DNA of 64,000 bases from Malachius bipustulatus (GCA_910589415.1 OU342633.1:56042404-56106403), one strand, 5' to 3'; numbered from the stretch's first letter, positions 1-11,187 are shown. A program made the numbers and translations. The notes: generated from the letters alone by a model not told the origin.

Positions 1-1039
1 CAGTTGTTTAAAACGCTTGGGACAGTTTGGACGCTTGGGATAATTTGGACGCTTGGGACAATCAATACCTACTTAATGTAAGTTCATGGGCAAGTACCTA
101 CCTAGTTGTGTAGTTTTTGCATTTTTATTCTTTCGCGTAGTTTTATTATTTTTTGTTATTATTAGGTAAAGTCGTGTGTCACTATTTTCTGTGATTTTAT
201 TAACTCGCTTCTTAGCATTTATTGTTTGCATTTATTTTTTACTATTTTTGATTTAGTAGGTACTTACCTACGTCTTATTTGCTAATATTATTTTATTAGG
301 TACCTATGCATTCAAATTACTGAATTTCTGTTTTAATTTATTGGGATTTAGGTTCTTTGATGAAAGTATTATTTTTTTTTTAAGATTTTTATAAAAAATG
401 AAACGTTTCGAGGCCGATCGGTTCCTTGTTCACTCGTAAAATGTAAAAACATGTAAAAAACTATAATTATTACAATAAAATGTCGTAAATGGTGCGTTTA
501 TAAAAAAATTTAATTTTAGAAAAAATAATAAATTGACTTGATTCTTTTTGATTAAGATAGAAGAAGGTTCAAGAAAAATTATCACATTTCAATTATTATC
601 TACTGATTAAAAAAAGTCAACAATATAGTTTTCCATGTAAAAATAATTTTAAGGAAACAATGTTGCCACATTCACAATTTTTTTTGACTTCTCACATTTT
701 CCTAATAAATCGTGTTTGACTGTTTACCATTTTGTTTTTTAATGTAGATTTTTTAATATGTAAAAAATATTAGGTAGGTATTTATGTAATAAAATTAAGA
801 TAGAAACTAATGATAAATAATTTTCATATAGCCTATGAGTTTTTTTTCTTCTACATGGGTCGTGCACGGATTAATTTTAAGATTATTAGTTCAGGTGATT
901 TTTTTGATTTTTTCATGTTAATACACATGCATTTTTCATAAATAGGCCTGTTTTGGAATTTATAAAATAAACCCTAAATAAAAAAGTTAGGAATATTGTG
1001 TGGAACTTTTGCAGTTATAAATATGAATAAAATAATACG
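1..1039. other. AT-rich non-coding stretch
   Basis: No gene is visible. Positions 14-65 hold about three imperfect 18-19 bp units built on ACGCTTGGGACARTTTGG, a very short tandem array. The rest is AT-rich with scattered TAGGTA words. Confidence 0.5.
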
Positions 1040-1220
1040 AAACATTACGTACACACGATCGTAGCAGTAGCCACAGCCGATAACCCTAGAACCCAACTTG
1101 TTAACTTTGTATAGAAAAAACTAAAATCCAACAGCCCGACACTCCCATTAGTGCCGTTTGCTTACTTACATCAAAGAACTTTTTGTGCAATTTTGTCGGA
1201 AAAAATTAGATTGGAATCAG
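1040..1220 (+). other. possible 5' UTR exon of the nuclear-receptor gene
   Basis: This block is less AT-rich than its surroundings and ends at a good donor (ATCAG^GTGAGG, intron from 1221). A good acceptor lies at 1402 (TATTTTCAG), one base before the first ATG of the downstream coding exon. That arrangement suggests a non-coding first exon. The transcription start cannot be placed from sequence alone. Confidence 0.35.
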
Positions 1221-1403
1221 GTGAGGTTTGTACCGATTAGGCATCATTTTCAATGTTTATTAGGGTAGGTACTTGAATGTTATTATTCTATTTATTGGAA
1301 TCGAATTTCCTTCTTGAAAATTAAATCAGCATTGCATCAGTTACAAAATGTCGATGACTCGAATGAATTTTTTTTACATGAATTTTCTCATTCTATTTTC
1401 AGA

Positions 1404-4400
1404 ATGGACAAGACGACTGAAATGGTGGTAGAAAAAATAAAAAATATGAAAACCAAATTGAAAGGTAAGTTGGTTAACAAACAAATTTTACTCTCGGTCC
1501 TGACACAGAGATTATTGAATAAAATAAAGTTAATACATAAATTTTTTATTTTCTTTAAATAATATTTTTATTGGTGTAATATATTTTTATTTGCAGATCA
1601 AGAAGCTGAAATCAGGCAACTTCGGGCCGAAAATGATCGGCTAAAGAAAGAATTACAAAAATGTAAGGCCCAACTGGAGCAGGTCAAGAGAGAAAATAAT
1701 TGCTTGTCAGAAAAACTCTAACTATCTTCTAAATAATATTTATTTATCTGAAATTGAAAACATAAAGTGGCGAAATTTTCAGTTTCCCAGAGAAAAACAA
1801 TCATTTTTCCGTTACGCTCTCTGAACGACACATTTGCCCTAACGGTACGGTGAAGACAGAGACATCGATGTTTCAATGGTTAGGCATTTCCATCTCATCA
1901 GTCTGACACATCACCAGCACCACCACCAGAGCAGTGTGTGCCGATGAGAAAGAAAATCAAAGTATATAAGCAAACGACTTGTCGGAAATATGGTGACTTG
2001 CAAGGCAAGTAAATAACCATTGAAACATCGATGTCTCTGTCTTCACCGTACCGTTAGGGCAAATGTGTCGTTCAGAAAGCGTGTTATTGTTTTTCAACAA
2101 TCGGATTGCTGTAATAATTAATTGATGTAATAATTGATTGTTATATCAATTTGTTTCTAATCATTTTTCCATTTATGAATGACCTTTTACCCTGCGTCGC
2201 ACCCTCCACCCTGTACAGTATCACTTGGAATACCATTGAAATGAGATTTCTTTCCCGCTGAACCACTTTATCCCACCTTACTTTAAATGATTTTATTTTA
2301 CAGCCAACACCCTACAAGTCCCAGCAGGGCCGTCCCGGTCGCCCTCACCCAGTCTGTGCGTGGTCTGCGGGGATAAGGCCGGTTATAAAAATTTCGGAGT
2401 GGCTAGGTGAGGAAAGCAAAAAGCATTGTTCCCGGAAAATAACAAGTACAAGGTTCTAAGTGACAAATAAAATGTACCTCCTAGTTCGTAAATGTAAACA
2501 TTGATCTTTGATATAATTTGTCCAGTGAGAGTTGTCCGTTGTCATGCCACACTGATTCTGACTAAACAATTTCATTTAATTCGATTTGATTCGTACACTT
2601 AGGTATTTCTAAGTCGAACCAGATGTGGTATCACAGTTGTTTGTGTCGGTGGAGTGTTCTGAGGAATAATGTATATCCTACAAATATATTATTTCGACAA
2701 GTTATTGACTTATATAAGTTATACGTTGGGAAATGCCTCTTGATGCATATGGAAGGTGTACACAAATTTTCACGAAAATATCTTGATTCTTATCAAAGTT
2801 ATTATTGAAAAACGATTTTTTTCTTGAAACTTTAGTAGTATGTAGTTAAATATTTGAGCCTCTTAGGACATACGTTTATACTTACTTTTTTTCCTAAAAT
2901 GATCTCATCAATCACCCCCTGAACTTTCTCGGTTTATTTTAGATACACCGTGTAGATACAACCACATTATGTAAAAAATACGAAAATTTCGAATAGCGCC
3001 TTTTTGCACAGGACGATTTTTTGACGACTTCTGATTTGATTTAGGCGATAAACTGTGATTGCTGAAAATTTTAACCGTGTACTCTAAAAGACCACCCGCA
3101 GGGTGACGGCTTATTGCTAGATTGGCACTCTCTATTAATATAATCTCGTTACCTCTAATAAAATAAATAAATAAATAAAGATACTCAACGGATCACGAAC
3201 GAGTTTTATTTTATTTTATTTTTTTTCAGCTGTGAAGGATGCAAGTCCTTCTTCAAGCGGTATGCAGGGAAGGACCTGGCATCCTTCCGGTGCGACAAGA
3301 CCGGGAATTGCGAAATAACGGTCGCCACACGGAACGAGTGAGTATACTCTTATAGGTCTCTCTCCAATTTACTATACAGGTGTCCCAGCTTATTCGAAGC
3401 GGTCTCTGTAGGCCAAACGATGGACTTTTTCAAAAAACTTTTTGAAAATTCAAGTACAGGATCACAATGGCCATAATTTAAAATTATTTTGGAGTATACA
3501 GAGTGTCCCATATGACAGTGGCATATCAAAGTTATGATTTTTTAAATGGAATGCTCCTATGTTATTGCATTTTTAGATTGTCTGAGAAGACAAAATAAGA
3601 TTGGCTTTTACAGTTGGTGTTTAAAGTCAGAAGTTTTTGAGTTATAAACAAGTGAAAATCGTCATTTTTCAAGTTGAAAGCCCTGTACAACGAAAACGGC
3701 TGAAGATAGAGAAAAACGGCTTACATGTCCCTATTTTACTTTTTCATGTACTATCCTATAATGTAGATGAAATGTTTATACAGGGTGATAAAAGATTTGA
3801 AAAATTCTGAGATTTCTCCACGCGTCGCCAAATAAAAAAATCAAAGAAAGTACAAATGTTTCTATACCATAGGATAGTATGTACATAAAAAGTTAAAATA
3901 GGGACATGTAAGCCGTTTTTCTCTATCTTGAACCGTTTTCGTTGTACAGGGCTTTGAACTTGAAAAATGACGATTTTCACTTGTTTATAACTCAAAAACT
4001 TCTGAATTTAAACACCAACTGTAAAACCCAATCTTATTTTCTCTTCTCAGACAATCTGAAAATGCAATAACATAGGAGCATTCCATTTAAAAAAAACATA
4101 ACTTTGATATGCCACTGTCATATGGGACACTCTGTATACTCCAAAATAATTTTAAATTATGGCCATTGTGATCCTGTACTTGAATTTGCAAACATTTTTT
4201 GGAAAAAATCCATCGTTTGGCCTACAGAGACCGCTTCGAATAAGCTGGGACACCCTGTATACAGGGTGTTGGTAAAGTGCGACAAACTTCAAGGGGCAAT
4301 TCTGCATGAAAAAATAATGACAGTTTGCCATAAAAAATCTCAGTGGTGTACCTACCATTTGTTTTCTTTAATAAAATTGTCACCGTTACCCGTATGCACT

Positions 4401-4838
4401 CTCTACTGATCAACACGAAATTCTTAATTGCATGTCAAAAAATGCGCAATCACTTCCTCTTAGAACACACCAAATTTCATTTGCATATCTCGACCGACCG
4501 GTTTCAGAGACAAATAAATAAATCGTCAGTTTTTAAGTAAACCTATAACACCTCGTAGGGTAGGTATCTGGAAAATGAAGCATTTGGGCACACACGTTCA
4601 CATAGCAAACTGTCATTATTTTTTCATGCAGAATCACCCCCTGAAGTTTGTCGCAGTTATTAACACCCTGCTGTATATAATTCACACACACACACGTAAC
4701 AACGTCACATTACGATATTATACATAGTGTATATTGTCAATTTTCTCTTTCAGATGCAGACACTGCAGACTTTCCAAATGTGTGGCGGCCGGGATGAGGG
4801 CGAATTCCCGGGAGCCGAGCCCCAAGACCCCAATCTAA
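1404..4838 (+). CDS. coiled-coil / nuclear-receptor DNA-binding-domain protein without ligand-binding domain
   Basis: Coding exons are 1404-1464, 1597-1662, 2304-2406, 3230-3337 and 4754-4838 (stop TAA 4836-4838). All junctions are GT-AG and phases agree, giving about 140 residues. Residues 1-40 are a charged heptad-like coiled coil (AEIRQLRAENDRLKKEL). A Ser/Pro linker follows, then a full zinc-binding domain. Finger 1 is C-x2-C-x13-C-x2-C (CVVCGDKAGY...CEGCKSFFKR). Finger 2 is C-x5-C-x9-C-x2-C, ending CRHCRLSKCVAAGM. The P-box CEGCKS is that of COUP-TF/Svp and Knirps receptors, but the first-finger sequence YKNFGV is divergent. Translation stops about 14 residues after the domain, so there is no ligand-binding domain. 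By family knowledge it should bind DNA half-sites in the nucleus; dimerisation through the coiled coil is inference. If the exon-2 donor is skipped, reading runs to TAA 1719-1721 and gives a coiled-coil-only peptide. Subfamily is unresolved, and a longer isoform starting elsewhere is possible. Confidence 0.82.
1818..2083. mobile_element. MITE with ~65-bp terminal inverted repeats
   Basis: The left arm GCTCTCTGAACGACACATTT, continuing to about 1885, is nearly the exact reverse complement of 2014-2083, which ends AAATGTGTCGTTCAGAAAGC. There is no coding capacity. The element sits in the intron 1663-2303. The target duplication is unclear (possibly GTT). Confidence 0.75.
2530..2712. repeat. degenerate copy of the TIR element found at 41299
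   Basis: Beginning TGAGAGTTGTCCGTTGTCAT, this block aligns along about 180 bp with 41302-41478 (shared ATTCTGACTAAACAATTTCA and TATTATTTCGACAAGTTATT). It lacks the opposite TIR, so it is a truncated copy lying in the intron 2407-3229. Confidence 0.75.
3090..3180 (+). mobile_element. LINE 3' end fragment
   Basis: A short hairpin-like CACCCGCAGGGTG precedes AT-rich sequence that ends in a (TAAA)n tail (ATAAAATAAATAAATAAATA). This is the usual end of 5'-truncated LINEs in this window. No coding sequence remains. Confidence 0.5.
3377..4261. mobile_element. foldback element, ~390-bp inverted arms
   Basis: The left arm starts ACAGGTGTCCCAGCTTATTC at 3377 and the right arm ends with its reverse complement, GAATAAGCTGGGACACCCTGT. 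Arms of roughly 390 bp match nearly throughout, for example GGGACATGTAAGCCGTTTTT against its complement at 3715-3735. About 100 bp separates them. There are no credible ORFs; several short translated frames here are arm artefacts. It lies in the last coding intron of the nuclear-receptor gene. The terminal TACAGGGTGTCCC-type TIR suggests a mariner-like, TA-targeting family (inference). Confidence 0.85.
4259..4674. mobile_element. MITE with ~60-bp TIRs abutting the foldback
   Basis: It starts TACAGGGTGTTGGTAAAGTG and ends with a diverged complement (GTTATTAACACCCTGCTGTA). The arms include TTCTGCATGAAAAAATAATG and CATTATTTTTTCATGCAGAA. It touches the preceding foldback, sharing the junction ACACCCTGTATACAGGGTGT. 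A possible relic of the same end lies near 2930-2960 (AATCACCCCCTGAACTTTCT). Confidence 0.78.
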
Positions 4839-4982
4839 TTAACGCCGGACGGCCGAGGGGGGTACGTATAATAACTACTATATTACTATCTAATTAACGA
4901 TAAGCTGAATTGAAATGACACGGCAAAAAATAATAATAATTTATAGCAATTATAAAATCGTACAGTTCAAAAAAAAAAAAAC

Positions 4983-4988
4983 AATAAA
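4983..4988 (+). terminator. candidate polyadenylation signal AATAAA
   Basis: AATAAA lies about 145 bp after the stop codon of the nuclear-receptor-like gene and is the first such hexamer downstream. A strong donor-like GGGG^GTACGT at 4861/4862 lies between stop and signal, so a 3' UTR intron is also possible. Confidence 0.4.
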
Positions 4989-4989
4989 G

Positions 4990-6166
4990 CGTAGGAAGAA
5001 TAATTTTTTTCATTGTTGAAATTTCGCAAATTTATTTTTAATCCTTGAAAAAAAAAATCGTAACAAACAAAAATTTTTGGGATTACCTAAACTGCATGGG
5101 CCGAAGTAAAACTATACACAGTTCACTTATTATTTACGAGTCAGGTTATGGTGTAGGATGATAGAAATCACTGGGTATAATCGCTGTTAATTCATTTGCC
5201 GGAGTTGCGTTATGTCTCTTTTGTCTTGAGGTTGAAGTTTTATGACAACCAACAGGACATGGCTGCAGATGGATTTTTGATATTTTTGCTATTCTTCTTA
5301 TTATGTTTGGGGGCTTTTTATTTTGAAGCATTTATGGTCACATATTAAATTATTTTCAAACTTTATTTTAGTTCAACTTCAGAGGTAAGAAAGTGAGGAC
5401 TATAGTAACTCGTTAATAATGGTGGACATTTTTTTGAATAATTATAAATAACAGCTATTGCAAATCCTCTCTGTTTCAAAATGAGCCATAATAAAACATT
5501 CCTTAGTTTTGTCTAAAAGTTAAAAAAAAAAAAAAAAATCAAAAAATACTTTACGTTCATTCTCTTTCCTAAAATATTAGATACTTCAGCAACGACAGAA
5601 AGTATCCTAAAAATTTTATTCCGATTCTTATTAAACATCAAGTTTTGCAGCTTTTCTCTAATTCAACCGACCTCGTACCTGTCACCGTTCCCAATATCCC
5701 CATGTACTGCTTGTCACTTCTCTCTTATCACTGTATAGCGATAATATTTTGCCCCTTGTAAAGCTGCTAAAAGGTGTGATCCCAATTATTTTTACGGTCG
5801 TGTCAAATTGGCCAAATGAACGCCACCGCGATGAAGAGCCACTCGATAAATTGCCTAAAATGCCACGTTATGAAATATGCCGAGTTCAGTTTTAAATTGC
5901 TCGGAAGCTTTTTGGCCAATTTGACTGGACTTGTTAAAGGATGCAGTTTGAAACGTTTCGATAATATTATGTTTGTCGTTGTCTTGTGTGAAATAAACTG
6001 CCATAATATAACGAGTAATACTTTCATGTTTTATTCTTTTCCAGGTTATTGCGGAATGTACAGTGTATATAGTTAGATTTAGTTTAGGATTAGTGATAGT
6101 TTGTACATAGTTAGATTTAGTTAGTATTATTTTTAGTTTTTAGTTATTACTATTCAACAATGATAG
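4990..6166. other. non-coding stretch
   Basis: No gene is supported. A 14-bp inverted pair (GTCAAATTGGCCAAA near 5800 and TTTGGCCAATTTGAC near 5918) may mark a small degenerate element. The segment about 5255-5330 resembles 30690-30770 (both contain GATATTTTTGCTATTCTTCT), so it is repeat-derived. Confidence 0.4.
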
Positions 6167-6627
6167 TGTCGCATACCCCGAAATTTTGCCTGACTTTGAT
6201 CGGGGACAGCTTTCGATATTCCCGAACAGGGATTTCGATTATGTTTTCGCATTATGCTCGTCGCCGGATCTTTTTGCCTCAATTTATAACTTCGAAAGAA
6301 TACGCACTTCGAAAATGCACTTCGAGAGCAAACAGTTGATTTGTTGATATCATCCGAGTGTTAAATTAAAAATTTGAAAACCGTCTCGAGGTGAGACGTC
6401 AAGCTTCAAAATCTGTTCTTGTCAAAAGTTACAAAAATAATTTCTTCACATAATAATAATATCACTCAGTAGAAAATTTGTTGACAGTTTTTTTTTTACG
6501 AGTTTAAATCCGATAAAGTCGAAAAAATAAATGATCGGGCTGCCGTCATGCGAAAACATAATCGAAATCCCTCGGGAATATCGAAAGTTGTCCCATATTA
6601 AAATTAGGCAAAATTGAGGGTGCGACA
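6167..6627. mobile_element. MITE with ~90-bp TIRs (TGTCGCA...TGCGACA)
   Basis: The left end reads TGTCGCATACCCCGAAATTT and continues to GATTTCGATTATGTTTTCGC. The right end carries the complementary GCGAAAACATAATCGAAATC through GAGGGTGCGACA. The interior of about 280 bp is non-coding. No clear target duplication was found. Confidence 0.78.
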
Positions 6628-6764
6628 TTTTCATTTTTCAGTAGTGCGTAGAAGTTTAGTTATTAGGATTAGGATTAGGTTTTGTATTATATTTTTTTGT
6701 ATACATTTTCAATTGTGGTTTTTTTTTTGTTTCATTGGTTAATTTTGTTTAAAAAATAAATTTT

Positions 6765-8033
6765 AAGTCTGGACTTTTCGAAGGCTTTCGACTCTGTCAA
6801 TCATAGTATGCTGGTCTATAAATTGTCTAAGTTTGGGTTAGGTGGTGGAACATTGAAGTGGATCCTATCATATCTTACGAATAGAGAACTTTGTGTGCGA
6901 ATCAAGGGCAATCTGTCTAATAAGTTCATAGCCACATCTGGTGTTCCGCAAGGATCGCATCTTGGTCCCTTGTTATTCATTCTGTTTATAAATGATGTCA
7001 TCAATGATTTAAGATTTGTTAATATCCTGATATTTGCTGATGATATAAAGATATTTAGTAGGATTAAAAGTTTTCGAGATCAAGTCTGTCTCCAAAAAGA
7101 CTTAGATACTATTTTTAACTGGTCATGTGTAAATAAGCTAAATCTAAATATCTCAAAATGTAAAGTACTATCCTTCAATAGAAGTAAGATTGATAGGTTG
7201 CCATTTGATTATACAGTTTCTGGTCGGATTCTAGAGAGTGTTGAGTCCATTAAAGATTTGGGTGTAATTTTCCAAAGTAATTTTGAATTTGACACTCATT
7301 TGAGAACTGTGTCTTCTAGGGCATATCGTTTATTGGGTTTCCTAAAAAGATCTACGAAAGAATTCAAATCGGTTTCGGCTGTTGTCCACTTGTATAAGGC
7401 GATTTTGCGACCCATATTATTATATGGATCTATTATCTGGTCACCTTCTAAAAAGGTTCTTATCAATGAACTTGAGTCGATTCAACACAAGTTTTTTCGT
7501 TATGTCGCTTTTAAAATGGGCAACAGTATGAATTATGATGACCATGACTATTCGGTGTTGGCGGCGAAGTTGAAGATTGAGTCACTTAAATCTCTGCATA
7601 TCTATCATGATATTTATTTTGTAAAAAAAGTAAAAATGCAAATTGTTAAATCTGACCCAGTTTTTGATTTATTTGTTGTAAGAAATTTGAATTACTCCTT
7701 AAGAGTTGTTAGAGAATTTAAGGAAGATTATACTGCTAAGAACTATATCTACTATTCCTCTGTTCATCGCTTACGCAGAAAGTGGAACGAAATTGTTGTT
7801 CTAAATAATTTAGTTACAAGTAACTTATCTGTATTTAAGAGACAATTAAAAGATGTTGTAAATAGATACTACTGAAGGCTCTGTTATTCTTAGTCACTTG
7901 AGCATGTTATTGGCGCTTTTTAGTGTTCAATGTTTGATTGGAAATTTATAGAAATTATATTATATTATGTACAGAAGGGTTTTGCCCGTTGATATTAAAT
8001 AAAATAAAAAATAAAATAAAAATAAAAGTCTGG
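6765..8033 (+). mobile_element. 5'-truncated Jockey-like LINE with target duplication
   Basis: The insertion is flanked by AAGTCTGG at 6765-6772 and 8026-8033. It starts inside the RT domain, carries RT through the C-terminus, then a 3' UTR with the hairpin GGGTTTTGCCC (7977-7987) and a TAAAA-rich tail. The open frame and clean duplication suggest a fairly recent insertion. Confidence 0.82.
6773..7875 (+). pseudogene. LINE reverse transcriptase, N-terminally truncated
   Basis: The open frame starts right at the insertion edge and runs to TGA about 7873-7875, roughly 365 residues. It begins at RT motif A (DFSKAFDSVNH) and continues through SGVPQGSHLGPLLF (motif B) and FADDIKIF (motif C, catalytic Asp pair). 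A Jockey-type C-terminal region follows, with SKAYR-like and YGSIIWSP blocks. The endonuclease and the first part of RT are missing, so it cannot be autonomous. The visible motifs place it among APE-type LINEs of the Jockey group; the exact clade is uncertain. The FADDxKIF motif matches the LINE at 39.1-42.3 kb. Confidence 0.85.
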
Positions 8034-8109
8034 GATTTTTTTTTTATGATAGGGTGGGTATTTGAAAGGCAAGTTCGTATTTAGTCTATACATATACTTA
8101 CCTATTTTA

Positions 8110-8545
8110 TGAGCAAATAAATACTTTAAAACTTTGAATATTCTGTTTTGTCTCTTCACGCAAAAAATGATGCCCTCTTTGTCAAGAAATTGTTACTTGG
8201 ATTCATTGATTGTCCTGAAGATGTTGATAGATTGTTTGAAATAAGAGTGGTCCAGTATGGACTTGGGTGTCCTAGAGAGCTTGTTGAACAGACTACTCAA
8301 AGAAATTGTGTGCATTTCTCGACTGTTAATAGATTAAGACGCAATTGTAATTTTCTGCCCTTGATTACCAGAAACATATGGCCTCGATCTCTGCATTTAA
8401 ATGTGCACTGCATCCATTAGTATTTAAGTACCTACTATTAGTAGATAATTATTATTATTGTGTAATTTTAATATCTTTGCGATAATAATTGAAATTATAG
8501 ACTGTTTTATACTTTATGTATTGTTTGAAAATAAATAAATAAATA
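8110..8545 (+). mobile_element. LINE 3' fragment (RT C-terminus and tail)
   Basis: The frame 8148-8420 (about 90 residues; HAKNDALFVKKLLLGFIDCP, then HFSTVNRLRRNCNFLP) resembles the C-terminal tail of Jockey-type ORF2. It is followed by a 3' UTR and an ATAAATAAATAAATATTAAA tail. The 5' end is lost. ATATT words on both sides may be a short duplication. Confidence 0.6.
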
Positions 8546-9019
8546 TTAAAGAAGTTAAGTTTTCAGCTTTACTTCTTCATATTTCGGTTAATTTACAAGA
8601 AATAAATTTTTGTTTTTTTTTACAATTTTTCCTGTGCTGCACGAATTGTCCACTATAATAGTGATGATGATGTCTCAAGAGGAAATTCGCCATTAGTGAC
8701 TCACCCTTTATTTACTCATATATAGGTAGGTATTTTCAGTTTTTACTGTATAATATGTGTGTAGGTATATTTGATGTATATTTTGTATGATATTTCAACT
8801 AACCAATGGTTAGATGATGTTGTTGCTAAAGTTTGCATTTTCATAGTTTTTCCTATAGTAGTTAACTGCGTGATTTCATTATTAATGAACTAACAGAGTC
8901 GTGCGATTTTTCTCTGTATAATAATTGACACTTCTTGATTGGAGATTAAAATTACATAGTAGGTATTAGAACACTGTTAATAATTGATTATTAAACCAAT
9001 AAAAATGTGTTCATTATAG
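8546..9019. other. non-coding stretch
   Basis: AT-rich with no gene visible. It separates the LINE fragment from the IS630/Tc1-like relic. Confidence 0.4.
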
Positions 9020-10966
9020 CTACACGTTGATTAATTTCTAGATAGTCTGCCAAGGTCATATTTGTTTACGCTGCGTTGTAACGTCGAACATTATGACACT
9101 AAAAATGACAGTTAGAATTTGAAGGTTATTAAAGGGATCAAATGAAAATGTTTGACATTAGGAAGATGCAAAAACAATAAATTTAATAATCGATCACAAC
9201 ATCGCCCTGGCTTTGTTGTCAACTTTTCTATCCAAAATAATAAACTGATTTTGTTCTGTTTACGTCTGTCAGTTTTAAGAGTTAATTTTTAATTTTATAA
9301 AATAAATTAAAAATTATTAGAATTATCTAAAAAGTGATTATTTTTAAGTAAGCAAAATGCCAAAACATATAAGTAAAGCAGCAGATGGTGGCAAATTTAT
9401 TCGAATACTTTGGAAACGAATCAATGAATGGGGGCCATTATACTCCTAACATCAGTGAGCAAGGTATAAAAATTATTTTATAGGTTCAAATACTACTGAC
9501 ATCAAGTAATAAATATTATGATTTAGAGGGTAGCTGAAGCTCTGAAATTGTCGCTTTGGTACCGTCTCTACATACTTTACATACCGTCCTCAAAGACAAG
9601 TATATATTTGAGTACAGCAAATCTTCTCTTTTGTGCGTCTTAAAGAAAATTGGATTTAAATGGAAAAAAGACAATCCACGTCGAGGTCTCCTGGAATTAG
9701 GTCACATTATTGTTAAAAGAGTGAAGTTCCTACGCGCATAATATGTAGATTACAAAAGAGAAGGCACCTTACCAATAATTTGTGTATATAGACGAAACAT
9801 GGATCTCTCAAAACGGCACAATGGGAAGGTCTTGGCAGGACCAAAACCCACGCAGTGTCAAGAAACTGAACAGAAGGCAAAAGGTGTTTTAAATACTTAT
9901 AATATATATGTTATAATGATGTATAATTAGGCATGAAATATAATATCATTTATTTTCATTATTTAGGTACCTACATAGTTTTGCATGCAGGTAAGATAAA
10001 TGGTTTTGTTGATGGGACAGAATTGATTTTCTCTTCATCAACAAAAGATCCAGATTATCATGGAGAGATGAATCATGAAAAGTTTATCAATAAGTGGTTC
10101 GAAAACCAGTTAAAGCCCATCAGTTACCTTCTGTGATTATTATGGACAATGCGCCTTACCACAGTGCAGTTGAAAATAAACCACCAATTTCTTCTTCAAA
10201 TAAACAACAAATTGACGAATGCGCTGCGCAGGAAGAACATTGGTTTCGAGCCTTTTTCGCTGAAAGCTCAGCTCCTAGACATTGTGAATAAGTATTATTT
10301 TGTATTGACTTTATGATTTTTATATAACTAAAATGCTTATTGGTTTCACAACAGGAACAAAAGAAATCAAAGCAGTATATAGTGGATTCCTTAGCTAGCT
10401 GAACAGTATGGACAAAAAATTCTTCGACTTCCACTATACCATTGCATTTTTAATCCAATCGAACATGTGTGGGGTATAGCAAAGCCGAACTTCAATCGTC
10501 CTTTAAGCGATGAGAGTACCGACGTTATTTCTCTTTGGCGAAATACACATCATACTGGTGTTTGGTGTTACGGCAGAAATGTGGAATGTTTTAATTAGGT
10601 ATTAATTTAAGAAACTGATTATATGACTCTGAATATTAAATTATCAATTGTCAAGTTTTGCATTAATTTATATTATTTGTAATTTGTGTATAACTTTCCA
10701 ATAAAATGTTCTTTGCAAATAGGTGCTTGTTATTTTTTCATTATAAATACCTTTTATGAATTAACATCATCGTTATATTCAAAAAGAAACCTTAAATTCT
10801 TTTTATTTTCAAATAAACAAAAATTGTTGATGATGTAATACTTAAATTATGTCTATTTATTCTGTGATTCCTCATCCTCATTGCACCTACAAAATTCGAG
10901 ATCTGACATCACTGCTGAATTTTCATGTGACCTTGGTAGACTATCTAGAAATTAATCAACGTGTAG
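9020..10966 (+). mobile_element. IS630/Tc1-like DNA transposon relic with ~42-bp TIRs
   Basis: The ends are CTACACGTTGATTAATTTCT at 9020 and AGAAATTAATCAACGTGTAG ending 10966, matching over about 42 bp (continuing GATAGTCTGCCAAGGTCA, one mismatch). The interior of about 1.95 kb encodes a decayed DDE transposase on the plus strand. Confidence 0.85.
9357..10603 (+). pseudogene. DDE_3 (IS630/Tc1-type) transposase, broken
   Basis: A start is at 9357 (MPKHISKAADGG), with a stop after about 30 codons. Later segments lie in different frames. They are a winged-helix part at 9556-9741 (STLLCVLKKIGFKWKK-like), the first catalytic Asp block VYIDETWISQNG near 9786-9830, a middle domain (GFVDGTELIFSSS...DPDYHGEM) from 9990, the second Asp in IIMDNAPYHS at 10139-10168, and the final Glu in FNPIEHVWGIAK near 10447-10485. 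The order and motifs are those of IS630/Tc1 superfamily transposases. Several frameshifts and stops make it non-functional. Short internal gaps may be former introns (for example near 9890-9965). Confidence 0.85.
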
Positions 10967-11187
10967 GTAGGTATTAATATTAATATTTCAACAATGGTAG
11001 GTACAAATGTCATTATTGTTCATGTTAAAATGTAATAATTCAATGTTATTCAACAAGTTGGGTTCATATTAGCATAATTTCTTACTAATAATAATCCGCT
11101 CATAATAACAACTGGGTAAATGAAAAATTTACCTACTATAAATTACAATAACCTAAATAATAATAATAGACAATAGGTAATACCTTA

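Noticed and set aside
1597..1721. Resemblance of the coiled-coil exon to a cGMP-dependent kinase leucine zipper
   Set aside because: No cyclic-nucleotide or kinase domain follows, and phase-compatible splicing leads directly into the receptor DBD exons.
5816..6076. ORFs on both strands near 5.8-6.1 kb
   Set aside because: Short overlapping frames around a small inverted pair, without domains or codon bias.
6658..6683. Possible telomeric TTAGG repeats (TTAGGATTAGGATTAGG)
   Set aside because: The unit is TTAGGA with only three copies beside a LINE and a MITE, not the insect TTAGG pentamer array.
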